Shown piece after piece: positions 1 to 9,267 of a stretch of DNA of 48,748 bases. The notes beneath the pieces were generated by a model, which saw only the letters and a program-made list of their open reading frames with translations, ran no database searches and had not been told where the DNA came from. Origin of the DNA: JAFAGX01 sp035622175 (GTDB taxonomy: Bacteria; Acidobacteriota; Terriglobia; Terriglobales; Acidobacteriaceae); assembly GCA_035622175.1 (NCBI GenBank), contig DASPVV010000203.1, positions 1 through 48,748 of the forward strand. Reading direction: 5' to 3'. The number at the start of each line of letters is the position of its first letter. Within the stretch, counting starts at the first letter, position 1. The position numbers and the translations under genes were made by a program.

Positions 1-1553
1 TCTTCCAGGCCGTGCGGGCCAATGGTTCCCGCGTCGTGGCCACCGTGCCCGGGGTCGATCACGATCTTGCCGATTTTCAAACCGAGCACCCGGGTCAGAG
101 AACGATCTCCACTGGCCATGGGCTTGGCCTCACGAGCATCGCCTCTATCGTGAGAACCGTCCTTCGCGGTTCGGGGGCGCGGGTCGGTGGCGTCAGGCCC
201 TGGCTTGATCGCCGCTTGGCCACGCGACCCATCCACCTTGGCCGTTTTCGCCGGAGGGAGATCGCCATCGTCGGCCTCGACCACGGTTCTCTTCACCCCG
301 TTGCCGGCCGCCACCACGGTCTTGGCAGCGGGACCGTCCTCGCCTGCCGGGCAGGGGGCTGAATGGGGACCTTCCTCGCTACAGTCTTTGAGCCCCTTTC
401 CCAAGACTTTCGCCGCCGAGGTCAAATCTTCAGCCTGATCCTCTCCCGAAGAATCTTGCGCGGCCGCTGCAGCAGGAGCATCGATCGCCGCCCCCTCGAG
501 CAGGGTTGGCGCGCTGGTGCGAGTCTCCTTCGCCTGCGGACCAGAGGAAACCTGCTTTGCGGACCATCTCGTGGCTGACTGCCTAGTGCGAAGCTCGACC
601 AGCAAACGCGGCGGATTCGACAACAGCCGGCTTTGGAAGTCCGGAGCCCCCTCCACTTCGAGCACGATCCGTGTCTGGCGCGGCTGGAACTGGGAAACGC
701 GGATCCGCTTGACGAGACCTTGGGGTACATCGAGATTCTTGCCGAGCAGCGTAGGATCCAAAACGGTGTCGAACAGGTCAAAGAATACCCGATCGGGATG
801 ATTGATCCTTTGGGAATCATACTCGACCCTGCCTTCGAGTTCGACCTCCACTCCTGTGTCCTCGGCAGTCGACCACGAGCGAATTCCCGTGAGCCGGACC
901 AGCTGCCCCCGGTTCAGGTTCGTCTGGCGCGCCGAATCCTCGTCCGAATGGTTCTCACGGTTGTCTCCCGGCGCAGAGGAGGCCACCTCTTCGGAGTTTG
1001 CGTTCATGCGCGATCCGACTTTCGCCTCCCAGGGCGCAAGCTCCTTGCGTGCCTGTTCGGCAAATTGGTTTCGCGGGTAGCGACGCAGGAACTCTTGGAA
1101 GGTTTGCTCGGCGCGGGTTCGTTCGTCGAGCTCGCGGTAGATTTCTCCGACGCGGAATAGGGCGGCAAATCGCGACGGACTGCCGGGATATTGTCGGCGG
1201 AGAAATTCGTACTGCTGAATCGCCGAGCGGAGAACTTCCTCATCCTCAAAACGTCTGCCCATTTCCTCCATTAATCGCCCGACGGCAAACACGCTGGGGT
1301 CGGCCTTTGGCGAAGTGGGGCATTCGAGGTACACCCGACGATAGGCGCTGATTACCTCGAGATAATCCGCTCGCACCGGCTCTCGTCGTGGCCGCGCCTC
1401 GAGCATTTGTTCGAGGTGCCTGGCGGAGGAGAATTGCGAGGTTGCCCAGGCCTGGGAGCGGTGCGGGTGCGCATTCAGAGGCAAAGCCAGGAGCGGCACG
1501 AGAAGAGCCGCACCCGAACCCAGCACACATCCTCTTCGACCGGGATTCTTCAA
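1..1553 (-). CDS. N-acetylmuramoyl-L-alanine amidase with TPR and AMIN domains (3' end off window)
   Basis: Periplasmic peptidoglycan amidase that cleaves the bond between MurNAc and the stem peptide. About 517 residues are visible; the C-terminal catalytic part runs off the left edge. In order: a basic start followed by a hydrophobic signal peptide (about 1-25), a TPR-like helical region (about 45-170; YEFLRRQYPGSPSRFAALF is typical), an AMIN-like beta domain (about 215-320, with RVFFDLFDT and RIVLEVEG), a Ser/Ala/Pro-rich linker (about 350-475), then the start of Amidase_3 with KIVIDPGHGGHDAGTIG (from about residue 492), which carries the first zinc-ligand histidine. The start is the TTG at 1553-1551, the codon that gives a proper signal peptide; no ATG lies in frame, so the exact start is uncertain. 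It follows the lytic transglycosylase by 61 bp on the same strand, suggesting one cell-wall transcription unit. Confidence 0.88.
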   Translation of the reverse strand, partial: MKNPGRRGCVLGSGAALLVPLLALPLNAHPHRSQAWATSQFSSARHLEQMLEARPRREPVRADYLEVISAYRRVYLECPTSPKADPSVFAVGRLMEEMGRRFEDEEVLRSAIQQYEFLRRQYPGSPSRFAALFRVGEIYRELDERTRAEQTFQEFLRRYPRNQFAEQARKELAPWEAKVGSRMNANSEEVASSAPGDNRENHSDEDSARQTNLNRGQLVRLTGIRSWSTAEDTGVEVELEGRVEYDSQRINHPDRVFFDLFDTVLDPTLLGKNLDVPQGLVKRIRVSQFQPRQTRIVLEVEGAPDFQSRLLSNPPRLLVELRTRQSATRWSAKQVSSGPQAKETRTSAPTLLEGAAIDAPAAAAAQDSSGEDQAEDLTSAAKVLGKGLKDCSEEGPHSAPCPAGEDGPAAKTVVAAGNGVKRTVVEADDGDLPPAKTAKVDGSRGQAAIKPGPDATDPRPRTAKDGSHDRGDAREAKPMASGDRSLTRVLGLKIGKIVIDPGHGGHDAGTIGPHGLE

Positions 1554-1614
1554 TGTAAGGCCCGTGAGCGCCTTGCAGTTTAAGACGTAGTTTCGAACCT
1601 GAGATGCCGTGCGA

Positions 1615-2433
1615 TCAGTCGGTGTTGCTTATGTTAAGCACGCCTCGCGAATCTCGTTGCACGTGAATCGGTTCGTTGACGGGGCCGCCGGACTGCCGGC
1701 CCCCGGAGTCGAATCCGCCATAATAGAGCTGCGTGATCCGCTTGACGTAGTTGCGTGTCTCAACAAAATGAGGTACGCCCGAACTCCGCGCCACCGCCCC
1801 TGGACCAGCGTTGTAGGCTGCCAGGGTGAGCTTTACATCCCCTCCGTAGCTCTCCATGAGCTGCTTCAACTGGCGCACTCCGGCATCTACGTTCTGCTCC
1901 GGATCGAAGGGGTTCGCGACGTTCAACCGGCGCGCGGTTTGCGGCATCAGCTGCATCAAACCCATGGCGCCTTTCGGGGAGACTGCATTGGGGTTGAAAT
2001 TCGACTCCACTTTGATCACGGCGCGAACCAGGTTGGGATCCACATTATGCCGCCTGGCAGCCTGCTCGATGGCAAGGTCGATGTCGCCCTGCGAGCCCGG
2101 CAGTGCGGCGTTCGGGGAACTTTCCTCCGAACCGAGATACTGGCTCACCTCGGCTGCGGCTGAGCGGGCCGCGCGCACGTTTGCTGACGGAATCGGCTTC
2201 CAACGGTGGTCCTTCACGCTCCAGAACATAAGCGAACTCTGGGGCGCACCAGACTGGGACCGTTTGCCAGTCCTAACCGGGGCAGGCTCATTGACGTAAA
2301 TCGTGCGGCCGGAGTCGTCGGTTGTCGGGGTGATGACGGAGTCGGACCCGAGTTCCACCTGCACGCCCAGCAGGCGGGGAGCAAAGTTCGCGACTGCGAT
2401 TGCCAGTACCATGATTTGCAGGCGTTTTCGCAT
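1615..2433 (-). CDS. Lytic transglycosylase, SLT domain
   Basis: Exported muramidase of the Slt/LTG family that cuts the MurNAc-GlcNAc bond with 1,6-anhydro ring formation. The 272-residue protein starts at ATG 2433, giving a basic-hydrophobic signal (MRKRLQIMVLAIAVANF); a TTG 15 bases upstream is possible but less natural. The SLT domain covers roughly residues 120-235: the catalytic Glu lies in KVESNFNP, followed by GLMQLMPQTA and the AYNAGPGAV motif. A C-terminal tail of about 40 residues rich in Gly/Ser follows. A Pro/Asn-containing segment before the domain may be a spacer. It probably heads a cell-wall unit with the amidase downstream. A good promoter (TTGCCG, 18 bp, TATAAT) lies just upstream. 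Confidence 0.9.
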   Translation of the reverse strand: MRKRLQIMVLAIAVANFAPRLLGVQVELGSDSVITPTTDDSGRTIYVNEPAPVRTGKRSQSGAPQSSLMFWSVKDHRWKPIPSANVRAARSAAAEVSQYLGSEESSPNAALPGSQGDIDLAIEQAARRHNVDPNLVRAVIKVESNFNPNAVSPKGAMGLMQLMPQTARRLNVANPFDPEQNVDAGVRQLKQLMESYGGDVKLTLAAYNAGPGAVARSSGVPHFVETRNYVKRITQLYYGGFDSGGRQSGGPVNEPIHVQRDSRGVLNISNTD

Positions 2434-2468
2434 ACCGTAGAGGCACAAAAAATGCCTAGAGTTGTTCG

Positions 2469-2498
2469 ATTATAGGGTTCACCGAGCCCTGGCGGCAA
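2469..2498 (-). promoter_or_regulatory. Promoter of the lytic transglycosylase-amidase unit
   Basis: Reading the minus strand, -35 TTGCCG (2498-2493) and a consensus -10 TATAAT (2474-2469) are separated by 18 bp. The -10 lies about 35 bases before the chosen ATG at 2433. Seen by eye only. Confidence 0.55.
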
Positions 2499-2667
2499 TC
2501 TGCCTAAGGGGAATAGAACCATCAAAGGTAATCCGTGTAAGCTGCTGATCAGCCAGCAATTAAACCGCTAGTAACGGGGCGAGGTTGGGCAAACTCGACA
2601 ACTCGGCGACCACCCCCGCCGGAAACTGCCGGATTGGCGGTTCCGGGCCAACCCAAGGCTCGGCAGT

Positions 2668-3801
2668 ATGATAGGTTGGGACGGTGTGAAGGAAGGACGA
2701 AACTCTCCTCAGCATCAGCTCGACGCTTTGATGCTCTTCGGCTTTTGGTATCGTGCCATGCCGAGCACAGGGCTGACTCCGAAGGGTCTCGACAAAACCC
2801 TGCTGCTCGAGACACCCCTCGTCCTCGGGCGCGACGTGGGGGGACGGCCTTTTGCCCTCTACGACGCCTGCCCCCACCGGGGCATGCCGCTTTCCTACGG
2901 TCGCTGGGACGGCCGGGAGCTCGAATGCAGCTATCACGGCTGGAGGTTCGATGCGCAAAGCGGACAATGCCAACACATTCCATCGCTCACTTCCGACCAA
3001 CCTTTGAAGATCGATCGTATCTACGCGGGCAGCTATGCCTGCCAGGATCAAGACGGCTATGTTTGGGTGTTTATCCCGGATCCGCCGCCAGCGGGAGCGG
3101 GCTTTAGCAAAGCCAACGAGCCCCCCATCCCCGTGCCGCGCGTCCCAACCTTTGGGGAGAACTTCAAGATGGCTTACCTGACGGCCGACCTCCCTGCAAG
3201 TGTGGATCACGGCATCATCGGACTGATGGATCCGGCTCATGGTCCCTTCGTCCACCGCGCCTGGTGGTGGCGCACACGCCAGAGCATTCACGAGAAGCAA
3301 AAGGACTTCGAGCCCATTCCCATGGGCTTCCGCATGAGCGCCCACACCCCCAGCTCGAACAGTGCGCCCTATAAGCTATTGCGGCTTTATGCCCACACGG
3401 ACTCGATCACCACGACCATCGATTTTGTGCTGCCGAACCAACGCTACGAAACGATTCGAGCCGGACGGTATTGGTTTGCCAGCTTAACCACGGTGACGCC
3501 CGTGACCCGGGAGCGCTGCCGCATTGACGTGGTCGCGAAATATAACGTCTTTCCCTGGCTGCCGTTTGGCTCAGGGCTATTGAAGCTCTTCTTTGCCAAG
3601 TTCCTGGAGCAAGACCGCCGAACGATGGAGAAGCAATCCGAAGGCCTCCAGCACAAGCCGCATTTGATGTTGATCGAGGACGCGGACCGCCCCGCAAAGT
3701 GGTACTTCCAGATCAAAGAAGCCTATCTCGAGGCCAAGCGGAGCGGCACCGCCATGCAGCACCCCATGGCCAGCCCAACACGTTTGAAGTGGAGAAGCTG
3801 A
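2668..3801 (+). CDS. Rieske [2Fe-2S] mononuclear iron oxygenase
   Basis: Oxygenase alpha-subunit type protein of 377 residues. The N-terminal Rieske domain carries both cluster pairs: C68-P-H70 (ACPHRG) and C87-x2-H90 (CSYHGW). The catalytic domain has the mononuclear iron motif D188-P-A-H191-x4-H196 within GLMDPAHGPFVH, a pattern known from the pheophorbide a oxygenase/Tic55/VanA branch of Rieske oxygenases. The substrate cannot be read from sequence; an aromatic, sterol-like or other hydrophobic compound is possible. No reductase or ferredoxin gene is adjacent, so electrons must come from elsewhere. The ATG at 2668 has no clear ribosome-binding site; GTG 2686 or ATG 2731 could be the true start without touching the Rieske motif. 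It stands alone, divergent from the cell-wall genes. Confidence 0.9.
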   Translation: MIGWDGVKEGRNSPQHQLDALMLFGFWYRAMPSTGLTPKGLDKTLLLETPLVLGRDVGGRPFALYDACPHRGMPLSYGRWDGRELECSYHGWRFDAQSGQCQHIPSLTSDQPLKIDRIYAGSYACQDQDGYVWVFIPDPPPAGAGFSKANEPPIPVPRVPTFGENFKMAYLTADLPASVDHGIIGLMDPAHGPFVHRAWWWRTRQSIHEKQKDFEPIPMGFRMSAHTPSSNSAPYKLLRLYAHTDSITTTIDFVLPNQRYETIRAGRYWFASLTTVTPVTRERCRIDVVAKYNVFPWLPFGSGLLKLFFAKFLEQDRRTMEKQSEGLQHKPHLMLIEDADRPAKWYFQIKEAYLEAKRSGTAMQHPMASPTRLKWRS

Positions 3802-4064
3802 TTTAGGACGTCAACCTTCCTGCTGTGGCAGCCTCATCAGCCCTAACCGTTGTTACAGATTCCTGCTCAGAGCCGATGGTTCATGGTCGTTTCCTCCTTG
3901 GCTTTCTTGAACGTTCCGGCTCTATCTGCAGCCAAAGCGGAAAACTCTCAGCGATTTGGACCCTACGACGAAGAATCAGCAGAGGACTCCTCGAGAGGGT
4001 AAGTCCTTGATTGTTAGAGATAGCTGGGACCCGAACCAATCAATGACAGCCCTTAACAGAGTCG
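3802..4064. other. Intergenic stretch with possible small secreted-protein remnant
   Basis: No intact gene is recognised. A 39-codon frame at 3883-4002 (+) begins MVVSSLAFLNVPALSAAKAE, which resembles a signal peptide with an AxA-type cleavage site, but it stops soon afterwards. It may be the 5' stump of a lost secreted-protein gene next to the decayed regulator that follows. Function unknown. Confidence 0.3.
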
Positions 4065-4076
4065 TCCCCTTGCTTT

Positions 4077-4577
4077 AGAGACAAGAATCTTTTCACTTCG
4101 GCTGGCGTGACTGCGGGAATCGACCTGTCCCTCGCACTTGTTGAAGACGACCTGGGCGAAGCGCTTGCCTTGCAGGTCGCACAAATGATGGTTGTCTGCG
4201 GCGTCAGGAGGGCAGTCCCAGTTCAGTGCCACTTTGATGGCGCAAGCACGCGGCCGTCGAAGTCTTCGAGATCTTCTGTGGGTCGCGGACAACCTTCGAA
4301 TGAAATTGTCTGTCAGCACTCTTAGCGCCGAGGGGCCATGAGTCCACGCAATTTTGCTCGCATATTCCGAGAGGAAATCGGCGAAACCCCGGCTCGGCAT
4401 ATCGAGACCCTGCGGGTGGAAGCGGCTCGGCGACAACTCGAAACAACGGTCTCGTCGCTCGACGAGGTGGCCGACATTTGCGGCTTGGGAAGCGCGGAGA
4501 TCCTTCGTCGCACATTTTTCCGGAGGATCGGTACCACGCCCGGAAGATATCGCTCATCCTTTGCACACCGGCGTTAG
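4077..4577 (+). pseudogene. Frameshifted GlxA-family (DJ-1/PfpI plus AraC) transcriptional regulator
   Basis: Three consecutive pieces of one regulator are spread over two reading frames. Piece 1 (4077 to about 4205) reads KNLFTSAGVTAGIDLSLALV, the characteristic end of the DJ-1/PfpI-like domain in GlxA-type AraC regulators. Piece 2 (about 4207-4338, shifted by one) reads GGQSQFSATLMAQ followed by a D-L-L-W-V-A-D-N-L segment, the linker and first AraC helix, and ends at a TGA at 4339. Piece 3 (4338-4577, back in the first frame) reads MSPRNFARIFREEIGETPAR through TTPGRYRSSF, the two-helix AraC DNA-binding domain. Two opposite single-base shifts within about 130 bp therefore break the gene. 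The N-terminal two thirds of the PfpI domain are not visible upstream. Real decay or an assembly error are both possible. Confidence 0.62.
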
Positions 4578-5133
4578 TTTTTATGGTAGTAATCCTTTTT
4601 GAGCAGGTTCGGCCACATTGTACGAACGGCCTGGGCTGGCCCCGTGACAATCAACCATAGAATTCTTCATGCCCTTTCGGTCTTTTTGTGAAACATTAGG
4701 GTTAGCGGGGTCGGGGTCCGTACTTTCCCAGAGAGGCAGCGGTGGGCTCCGAAGCGCGCGGCAAGAGCTGATGGCTGGTCGAGCTGTGGTTCTGCAGGGC
4801 TCGGCCTGTGCGCTTCGGCAAGATCGGCAACGAGGATTGAGAAAGATGGAAGCCGTGCAGGGGAGAGTCCCGTCACCTCAACCTTATCGCCTACTTGGAT
4901 TACCGGGAGCGAGCGGCTTACTTCAGCGCGAACTGAGAAAGCCGGATGCAAACCATGCGAGCAAAGGAGGAAATTCGTGGAAACGACCTGGGCGAGCGCC
5001 GGTTAGCGTTTGACTCCTGGGGAGACGCTACCCGTCGCTGGCGGCCTCGAAGTTATTCCTACTCCCGGAGACTGCGCGGGTTGACAGTATTCGTTTTCTC
5101 GCGGTCTCACCGCCCGTTCATTCCTCGGAGGAC
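4578..5133. other. Unexplained GC-rich block
   Basis: No recognised gene. On the plus strand, one frame shows protein-like fragments separated by stops (WLVELWFCRARPVRFGKIGN near 4770-4830, then LNLIAYLDYRERAAYFSAN ending in TGA near 4940), which could be decayed coding sequence. Open frames of about 95-115 codons on both strands (4669-5013 plus, 4667-4951 minus) have no recognisable domain. A TTGACA at 5081-5086 could serve as the -35 for the S41 gene, but the matching -10 is poor. A strong GGAGG (5128-5132 region) precedes the S41 start. Confidence 0.4.
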
Positions 5134-6531
5134 ATGATGATCCCTCAATCTCCGGTGCTCGAGAAGCGAACCTGCACTCTTATCAGAGCTTGCCTGTGTT
5201 TTGTCTTTGTTGTTGCCATCATGTTTGTTGGCTTCATGCCGCTGGGGGCAGGCGCGGACGTAAGCCCTCCCGATACTCCGGCAGGCCGTACCTTTCGAGC
5301 CTTCCTCGATGCATTTAATAGCGGGGATCACGACCGCATCGCCGCTTATGTAAAGGAATACGATCCGGAAAACAGCGCAGACGGACTGACTTCTTTCAGC
5401 AGCCAGACCGGTGGTTTTACGCTCGTCTCCATTGTGCATAGCACTCCAGATAGGCTCTCGTTTCTTGTTCACGGCCGCGGAGACAACGTCGACGCCTACG
5501 GAACCTTGCAACTTGCGAGCACTACACCACCACGGGTAAAGCGGCTTGGCATCCGTGCCCTGCCGCCCGGCGCGAAACTGGATGACATTCAGTTGGATGA
5601 AGCCATTCGGCAGAAAACGATTGATGCCATCAGCGCGCGGTTGAGCGAGTATTACGTGTATCCCGATGGCGCGGCGAAGATGATCGCGGCCATCCGCGAC
5701 CATCAGAAGCACGGCGACTACAATTCGATGGTGGATGGCAATGAATTCGCCGACGCGCTCCAGCGTGATTTGCGCGCCGTCAGCCAGGACAAGCATCTTT
5801 TTGTTGGATACGATCCCTATATCGTGCCCACCACCCAGCCCGGCGCTTCTGATGAACCACGCCAGCCGAGCCCGGCTGACGAAGCAAGGTTCCGCACCAT
5901 GCTGGAACATGACAACTGCACTTTCTCCAAGGTTGAAATCCTCAATCACAACATTGGTTACATCAAGTTCGGCGCGTTTCCCGACGCGAACATCTGCGGA
6001 CCTACGGTCGTAGCCGCCATGAACTTTGTGGCGCATACCGATGCCTTAATCTTCGACCTGCGGGAAAATCATGGCGGCGATCCCAGTATGGTCGATTTCA
6101 TGGTTTCCTATCTGTTCCGGGAGCCGACCCATATCAACGATCTCACCAACCGCCACGACAACGAGACCCACCAGTATTGGACGCTTCCCTGGATTCCGGG
6201 ACCACGCTTTATCGATCAACCCGTCTACGTGCTCACTTCGCACGAAACATTTTCGGGAGGGGAGGAGTTTACCTTCGATTTGAAGACGCAAAAGCGCGCC
6301 ACCATCGTGGGCGAAACTACGGGCGGCGGCGCCCATCCCGTGCGCGGTATGCCCGCCGGAGATCACTTCACCATTGGTGTCCCTTTCGGCCGGCCGATCA
6401 ATCCTGTGACCAAAAGTGACTGGGAAGGACAAGGCGTGGAACCAGATGTGAAGGTCAGTGCAGCCGACGCCTTGACCACCGCGGAAAACCTAGCCGCTGA
6501 GAAATTGGCCGTCAAGGACAGCCGGCATTGA
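5134..6531 (+). CDS. Secreted S41-family serine peptidase (tail-specific/IRBP-like)
   Basis: Protease or peptidase-like protein of 465 residues. The N-terminus has a long basic-hydrophobic signal (residues 14-41, ending near GAGADVS). Residues 45-135 look like a SnoaL/NTF2-type accessory segment; residues 155-225 match the N-terminal helical domain of IRBP-type S41 enzymes (SARLSEYYVYPDGA). The S41 core follows from about 272, with NIGYIKFGAFPD, ALIFDLRENHGGDP and the catalytic TSHETFSGGEEF, where Ser374 is the likely nucleophile and Glu377 is in the usual nearby position. Distal conserved segments (IVGETTGGGAHP, GQGVEPDV) are present, so the domain is complete. No PDZ domain is evident, unlike CtpA. 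GGAGG lies directly before ATG 5134; ATG 5137 is an equally valid start. Confidence 0.9.
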   Translation: MMIPQSPVLEKRTCTLIRACLCFVFVVAIMFVGFMPLGAGADVSPPDTPAGRTFRAFLDAFNSGDHDRIAAYVKEYDPENSADGLTSFSSQTGGFTLVSIVHSTPDRLSFLVHGRGDNVDAYGTLQLASTTPPRVKRLGIRALPPGAKLDDIQLDEAIRQKTIDAISARLSEYYVYPDGAAKMIAAIRDHQKHGDYNSMVDGNEFADALQRDLRAVSQDKHLFVGYDPYIVPTTQPGASDEPRQPSPADEARFRTMLEHDNCTFSKVEILNHNIGYIKFGAFPDANICGPTVVAAMNFVAHTDALIFDLRENHGGDPSMVDFMVSYLFREPTHINDLTNRHDNETHQYWTLPWIPGPRFIDQPVYVLTSHETFSGGEEFTFDLKTQKRATIVGETTGGGAHPVRGMPAGDHFTIGVPFGRPINPVTKSDWEGQGVEPDVKVSAADALTTAENLAAEKLAVKDSRH

Positions 6532-6635
6532 ATTCTAGCCTTACGATTTCACCGATGGGCCCTCTATGAGTGCAATGGCGGAGTAGGCGTTACTTGAGAA
6601 ATTGAGAGGGCTTTTGCTTCGAATATGATTAGCAT

Positions 6636-9266
6636 CTATTCGGTGCGCAGCGCTTTCATCGGATCCAGGCGCGATGCGCGCCAAGCTGGAACGATGCAGG
6701 CCAACGCGGCGATAAGAAGCAAAATTGCTGTAACCTCCGCGAAGATGGCGCCATCGAGCGCCTTGGTTCCGTAAACCATCGACTGCAGGATGCGGGTGAC
6801 CACTGCGCTGACCATTAAGCCAAGGCCGACGCCGAACAATGCCGGCTGCAAGCCGTCGAACAGCATGAACCGAAGCACATGGCCGCGCCGGGCGCCGAGC
6901 GCAATCCGAATGCCAAGCTCGCTTGTCCGCTGCGTCGCCAGGTAGGAGAGAACGCCATACAGACCGACGGCAGCCAGCAGAAGAGCTAGCCCTGCGAATG
7001 CCAGAACCAGGGTCGCCGTGAAGCTGATATCGCCTAGGGATTCGCCAACAATCTGTTCCGTAGTCATCACGTCCGAAACAGGCAGTTGAGGATCAAGCGC
7101 GGCGAACTCCTTCTGGATGGGAACAGACATGGCGAGTGGATCGGCAGTGGTGCGCACCGCAAGCATCTCTTCCGTGAATCCGCCGCCGGCGAGCAGGGGG
7201 AAATAGATTGCGGGCATGGTTGGCTGATTCACCCTGTAGAGGGTGTCACCTACTACGCCAACAATTTCATATGGCTCATTGCTCCACAGTGGAATGGCAA
7301 GATGCCGGCCAATTGGGTTCTCGCCGGGAAAGGATTCGCGTGCGAGCGCGCTGCTGACGATTACCTTGACCCCGTGATCGAGACGGTCTTGCGCAGTAAA
7401 GAAGCGGCCACTCATGAGCGGGATGCCCAGCGCCGTGAAATACCCGGGATCCGCTTGGCGAATGAGAGCGCGCGAGCGATCTTCTTTTCCGATGGGCACT
7501 GGACGTCCCTCGATTGTGAAGACATCGTCTTCGCGCAACCCGGCGCCGGGTACCGGACCACCTAATGCGGCAGCCCGTACGCCTGGGATGCCTCTAACGC
7601 GTTCGAGCAATGCCTCATAGAACGCGATTTTCTTTTGTGGTATGTCGTATCGCTCTTTCGGCAGGCTGTAGGTCATCGTCAACACGTTCTCCGTGATACA
7701 GCCCAGATTGGTGCCTCGCAGATTCACGTAGCTCTTCAGCAAGAGACCCGCGGCGACCAAGAGCACCATGGTTACAGTCATCTCGATACAGAGAAGACCC
7801 TTGCGCAGAGCCGAACGCGAGACGCTACCCGCCGCGCCGCGCGAATTTGCCTGCAAACGATCGAGAACGACCTTGCCAGTCGAGGTGATCGCCGGTAACA
7901 ACCCGGCGGCTAGCGCAGCCAGAACGACCAGCAAAGACGCGACGCCGAGCACGGGCAAATCGGTGTGGATGCGTTCGGCGCTGGGCAGATGTTTCCAGGA
8001 GCGGATCATCCACTCTGTCATCGCCAGCGACAAGAAGATACCGACCCCGCCTCCACCGGAACAAACCAGTGCGGTCTCGATCAGTTGCTCGCGCATGAGC
8101 GTGGACCGCTGCGCACCCAAAGCGCTGCGTAGAGCGATATCGCGAGCACGCGCAGCGCTCCGCGCCACCAGTAGATTAGCGATGTTGAGGCACCCAATCA
8201 AAAGCATGCACAACACCGCACTCATCAACAGAGTCAGGGGCTTCTTGACGTCCCGTCCTAGGTCATCGAGAAGCGACTCCGGCGCCACCGTATCCGAGAC
8301 AGCCTCGGTCGGGTGTTGCAGGTAGAGCGTATGCTGTAGGGCGCTTACCTGGGCGATGGCGCTGGCGAGCGGCACGTCAGCCCTGGTGCGGGCGACGACA
8401 TAGGTCATGTGGCGTGCATGCTGATGAACAGCATGAGCCGGGGTGACCGATAGATACGGAACCCACACCTGCACCCTGGCGTCGGGATAGGTGAAGGAGG
8501 CAGGCAAAACGCCGACTACGGTGTACGGTTTGCCATCGAGGTGAATCTGACGGCCAATGATGTGCGGGTCAGCGCCGAAACGGCGCGCGAACACGGTCCA
8601 TGTGAGCATGAGTGTGTTTCCATCCAGATTGTCTTCGGCCTCGGTAAAAGCGCGGCCGAAAGCAGGCTGCACTCCTAACACGGAAAAGAAATTCCAGGTT
8701 GCCCCCGCGGCGGTTACTGCTTCCGGCAACTCGCCATGTTCGCCGGTCAGGTTGAAACTCCACCATTGCCACGACGCCATGTCCTCGAAGCCGTGTGTCC
8801 GATCGCGCCAGTCACGGTAGTCGCCCGGCGAGACCGCGCCGCACGCAGAGATCGTGTTGCTCGTATCCGATGCACGGAAGCAATCGCGGATCATCACCAG
8901 ATGACCGGGGTCTCTAAATGGAAGCGGCCTCAGCAGCACGGAGCGCACAATCGTAAACAGAGAAGTGCAGGCGCCAATGCACAACGCCATGACCAGCAGG
9001 GCGATGAAAGAAAAGCCAGGCGAACGCATGAGCGTACGGAAGCCAATGCGAAGTTCACGTCCAAGTGTTTCCCAACGATTCCAGGACCAGACGGTCTGTG
9101 TCTGCTCGCGAATCAGCGTAGGATTGCCGAAAGCGCGCCGGGCAGCGTAACGTGCCTCCTCGGGAGCCAGTCCGTTCTCCCGCTGCTCCTCTTCTTCCAG
9201 TTCAAGATCGGACTGGAGCTCGCGCTCCAGATCGGCGTTTCGCTTTCGAATCTGCCACCATCGCAT
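6636..9266 (-). CDS. ADOP-type ABC transporter permease (MacB_PCD plus two FtsX modules)
   Basis: Membrane protein of 876 residues in the acidobacterial duplicated orphan permease class. A soluble N-terminal stretch (1-80) with charged helices (ERELQSDLELEEEEQRENG) precedes the first membrane helix (about 85-107, FSFIALLVMALCIGACTSLF). A periplasmic MacB-like core domain (about 115-330) follows, then an FtsX block of three helices (about 335-470), a second periplasmic domain (about 500-720) and a C-terminal FtsX block (about 740-870, AFAGLALLLAAVGLYGVLSY; ending PAWRASRLDPMKALRTE). The duplication of MacB-type halves and the absence of an adjacent ATPase are typical of this family; the substrate is unknown. 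Its ATG follows the PadR stop by one base, so the two genes are cotranscribed and PadR likely controls it. Confidence 0.9.
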   Translation of the reverse strand: MRWWQIRKRNADLERELQSDLELEEEEQRENGLAPEEARYAARRAFGNPTLIREQTQTVWSWNRWETLGRELRIGFRTLMRSPGFSFIALLVMALCIGACTSLFTIVRSVLLRPLPFRDPGHLVMIRDCFRASDTSNTISACGAVSPGDYRDWRDRTHGFEDMASWQWWSFNLTGEHGELPEAVTAAGATWNFFSVLGVQPAFGRAFTEAEDNLDGNTLMLTWTVFARRFGADPHIIGRQIHLDGKPYTVVGVLPASFTYPDARVQVWVPYLSVTPAHAVHQHARHMTYVVARTRADVPLASAIAQVSALQHTLYLQHPTEAVSDTVAPESLLDDLGRDVKKPLTLLMSAVLCMLLIGCLNIANLLVARSAARARDIALRSALGAQRSTLMREQLIETALVCSGGGGVGIFLSLAMTEWMIRSWKHLPSAERIHTDLPVLGVASLLVVLAALAAGLLPAITSTGKVVLDRLQANSRGAAGSVSRSALRKGLLCIEMTVTMVLLVAAGLLLKSYVNLRGTNLGCITENVLTMTYSLPKERYDIPQKKIAFYEALLERVRGIPGVRAAALGGPVPGAGLREDDVFTIEGRPVPIGKEDRSRALIRQADPGYFTALGIPLMSGRFFTAQDRLDHGVKVIVSSALARESFPGENPIGRHLAIPLWSNEPYEIVGVVGDTLYRVNQPTMPAIYFPLLAGGGFTEEMLAVRTTADPLAMSVPIQKEFAALDPQLPVSDVMTTEQIVGESLGDISFTATLVLAFAGLALLLAAVGLYGVLSYLATQRTSELGIRIALGARRGHVLRFMLFDGLQPALFGVGLGLMVSAVVTRILQSMVYGTKALDGAIFAEVTAILLLIAALACIVPAWRASRLDPMKALRTE

Positions 9267-9267
9267 T

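Noticed and set aside
2544..2553. Palindrome GCTGATCAGC
   Set aside because: Only 10 bp and not at a promoter-specific position; expected by chance.
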